Positions 61,133 to 64,000 of a stretch of 64,000 nucleotides of DNA are shown one piece after another. Both the position numbers and the translations under genes were made by a program. The first letter of the stretch is position 1, and each line of letters starts with the position of its first letter. Under the pieces are notes generated by a model. That model worked only from the letters and a program-made list of their open reading frames with translations, ran no database searches and was not told the DNA's origin. This stretch comes from Agrostemma githago. Lineage: Eukaryota; Streptophyta; Magnoliopsida; Caryophyllales; Caryophyllaceae. The DNA is taken from assembly GCA_958450325.1 (NCBI GenBank), contig OY288257.1, positions 12,853,873 to 12,917,872 of the forward strand. The letters run 5' to 3'.

Positions 61133-64000
61133 TTACATAATATTTGTATTATCGGGAAGATATCGAGAGGGAATATCCTTAATATGCTCCTGCAAGATGG
61201 ACGGACTGAAAGTAAGACCAATCTTGAGCAACAATGGATACAAAGCGGACCGGGGGAGAGGTTTGGTGAGAGCATCAGCGAGTTGATCATTCGAGGAAAT
61301 ATGTTGGACTCAGAGAAGACCACGTTGCACCTGTTCGCGGACAAAGTGAAAAGCAAGAGCAACATGTTTCATTTTAGAATGAAAAATTGGATTAGCGGAG
61401 TAATTTACCGCACCCAAGTTATCGCAAAAAATGGCAGGAGGGTTTGTTATGGTGACATCAAGTTCAAGAAGGAGGGAACGAAGCCAAATGAGCTCCGAGG
61501 TAGTGTCAGCAACAGCTCTGAACTCCGCTTCGGTGGAGGAACGAGCGACGGACCGTTGCTTTTGGGATAGCCAGCTGATCGGATTCGTGCCGAGGTAGAC
61601 GATATAGCCCGTGGTAGAAATATAGTCAGAAGTATCACGGGCATGGTTAGCATCACAGAAGGCGTGCAGACGGAGAGGTGAATTCCGAGTGAGGCGGATA
61701 CCTACATTGGTGGAGCCAACAAGATAACGAAGGAGGCGTTTTAGGGCCGTCCAATGTATTTCTTGGGGGTCCTGCATGAACTGAGCCAACTTATTGACAC
61801 TATAGGCAATATCGGGACGGGTAAGGGAGAGATATTGGAGAGAGCCTACAACGGCGCGATAGTCAGTGGGATTGGAGATAGGTGTACCAGTGACGGGCAG
61901 GAGAGGAGGATAGGCTAGCATGGGTGTGGTGGCTGGTTTTGACTCTGTCATATGAAAACGAGAGAGAAGGTCTGTGATGTATTTGGTTTGAGTAAGTTGT
62001 AGGCCGTAGGCAGTGGGGGTAACTTCTACACCAAGAAAATACGACGGGAAACCGAGATCTTTTAAAGAGAAGCGGGTCGAGAAGGAGGTAAAGAAATTGT
62101 CAAGAGTAGGAGAGGGTAGACCGGCGACAATTATGTCATCTACGTAGACAAGAAGGTAAATAAGACATTGTTTGTGACTGAAAATAAAAAGCGAGGGATC
62201 CGACAAAGATTGTCTGAACCCAAATGAGACAAGATAATTTGTGAGTTCGTTATACCAGGCTCTAGGAGCCTATTTTAGACCATAAATAGCTTTAGACAAT
62301 TTGCAGACATGTGAGGGGAACTGGGAATTAATGAACCCTGGGGGTTGAGACATATATACTGTGTCAGATAACGTACCTTGAAGGAAAGCATTATTCACGT
62401 CAAGTTGTCGGAGGGACCATCCTCGGGAAAGAGCTAATGTCAACACGAGTCGAATCGTAGCGGGCTTAACGACGGGACTAAAGGTTTCGGAGTAATCAAG
62501 GTCGGGTCGTTGATGAAAGCCTTTGGCTACGAGACGAGCTTTGTATTTTTGGATAGAGTTATCTGGGTTGTATTTGACTCGATAAACCCATTTACAACCA
62601 ATGACATTGTAGGTGGAGTGAGGAGGGACTAGGGACCAAGTTTCATTTTTGAGAAGGGCGGAGTGCTCCTCTTTCATAGCCTCGTGCCAGTGAGGAGTGG
62701 CCAGGGCTACTTTAAGTAAGGATGGAAGTGAGGTGGGAGAGATGTGGGCGAGGTTAGCATAACGTGGGTTGGGGCCCGGATATTATTAGAGAGGCGAGTG
62801 GTGGGTCGGTGACGGGGAATGTCGGGAGAGCTAGTGGGGGTGGACTTCGGTGAGGAGTCTGGTGGTGTCGAGGTAGGGGTGTGTGAAGAAGAAGAGGGTG
62901 AGGACGTGGTAGTGGAGGATGAGGTAGATGGAAGAGGTGTAGTGGGAGTGGAGGGTTGGTCCACTAAAATATTAGCAGGGGGAACAGGGGCTGAGGAAGG
63001 GGAAAATTGAAGGGAGAGAGAACACCATGTAGTGGGAGTAGGTGGGACAAGTGTTTCGTTTTGTGTGAGCTGAGGGTAGGGAAAAATGTGTTCTATAAAT
63101 TTAACATGGCGTTATGTATAGACACGTTGAGTTAGGGGATCTAGACAATGATATGCACTTTGGGTGGCGGAGTAGCCAACAAAAATGCACGGAGTGGATT
63201 TGGGATCAAGCTTATGGGTGGTGTAAGGACGTAGCCAAGGGTAGCATAGACACCCGAAACTTCTTAATTTATTGTAATTAGGGGGGATATTAAAGAGTTT
63301 AAGGAAAGGACTGGAGTTATTGAGAGTTGGGGTGGGAAGACGGTTAATTAGATAAACAGCAGTGACAAGGGCGAATGACCAATATGAGGATGGGAGATGG
63401 GCATGACTAAGAAGAGATAACCCGGTTTCAACTATATGACGATGTCGCCTTTCGGCATATCCATTATGTTCAGGTGTGTGGGGAGGGGAGGTGAGGTGAG
63501 TGATACCATCGTTTGTAATGGAGGGAGTGAGTTTAAGGTACTCTCTACCATTGTCGGAGTAGAGTTGGACTATGGGTCGATTAAAATATTTTTCTACTAA
63601 TGCGCGGAAACATGAAAAGGTAGTATATGTATCGGATTTATTTTTAAGTGGATATAACCAGGTATATTTAGTGAAGTGATCGACGAAAATTACATAATAT
63701 TTAAAATTGTCGATAGAGTGAACAGGAGAGGTCCATACATCGAAAAATATAAGTTGAAGGGGAGCAGTAGTGGTGAGCGTGGATAACGAGAAAGGTAACT
63801 TATGACTTTTATTTACGTTGCAAGCATTACAATTATGATGAATTGATAAAGGCAACGACAAGGAAAAATTATTGCTAATTATTTTATAAATATGGGGGGA
63901 GGGATGACCAAGTTTATGGTGCCATGGAGAGGTGGTAGTTAGGGAATGAAGGTGGGCGGTGGGTGGAGCCGAGATGGGAGGAGTGGGGCTCCATTCGTAT
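61133..64000 (-). pseudogene. Ty1/copia pol: integrase, RT and RNase H, damaged, partial
   Basis: From right to left on the minus strand: the GAG-pre-integrase motif (WHHKLGHPSPHIYK, about 63880-63920) with CNACNVNKSHK; integrase core with FFDVWTSP, LYSDNGREY and PEHNGYAERRHRHIVE; a Ser/Thr/Pro-rich linker (about 62780-62960); RT with WVYRVKYNPDNSIQKYKARL, LRQLDVNNAFLQG and YLLVYVDDIIVAG; RNase H with FCDANHARD, SSTEAEFRAVAD and FCDNLGAV, to TAA 61133-61135. Lesions: in-frame stops at 63112-63114, 62267-62269 and 61310-61312, and a frame change near 62770. All catalytic motifs survive, so decay is recent. No 3' LTR is seen beyond the stop. Confidence 0.85.

Noticed and set aside
61184..61570. 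128-codon plus-strand frame
   Set aside because: Antisense shadow of the copia RNase H.

Overview
The window is repeat-dominated nuclear DNA from a flowering plant. It contains Athila-type and Tat-type Ty3/gypsy elements, a Ty1/copia pol, a Helitron, Stowaway- and Tourist-like MITEs, and many Mutator-like elements bounded by (TA)n. A eudicot, possibly in Caryophyllales, is my impression only; nothing here fixes the species. I see no clearly intact host gene, no rRNA, no tRNA and no prokaryotic feature. Almost every protein-coding signal is a transposon protein or a host-gene fragment carried by a transposon.

Layout. 1-5732: minus-strand Athila-type element (RT/RNase H, protease, gag, PBS, 5' LTR), cut by the window edge and inserted into the next element. 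5733-12665: Tat-type element A, minus strand, with its LTR at 11836-12665. 12666-20389: Tat-type element B, same family and orientation, truncated in RT. A and B appear to share the one LTR at 11836-12665 (PBS on its left for A, polypurine tract on its right for B). B carries remnants of an antisense extra gene, split by a 2.5-kb solo LTR (13630-16169). 20390-24609: short repeats, two MITEs with clean target-site duplications, and a possible RPA-like exon. 24610-28260: Helitron with a 1.56-kb internal tandem duplication, a 3' hairpin and CTAG end.

28355 to about 60930: a chain of about a dozen different elements, each joined to the next only by a (TA)n microsatellite and most sharing a terminal signature (ATAG, a short spacer, then GGATCCGGTG-like). 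They fit MuTAnT-type Mutator-like elements, which target TA microsatellites. Several carry gene fragments: an F-box gene, three FAR1-like copies (one still an open three-exon frame), and an HMGA-type gene with a partial linker-histone fold and four AT-hooks. One chain member (32586-49860) is split by a 3.9-kb solo LTR with TSD GAGAG. That LTR is in turn split by a complete 11,988-bp Tat element (35542-47529, TSD AATAT), giving three nested levels.

The complete Tat element has gag, protease, RT, two RNase H domains and integrase on the minus strand. On the plus strand, between pol and the 3' LTR, it has two further genes, each with its own TATA box, one with an 83-bp intron; a 125-bp tandem array lies between them and the pol end. 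61133-64000: minus-strand copia pol with several stops, lying against the end of the last TA-bounded element with no LTR visible between them.
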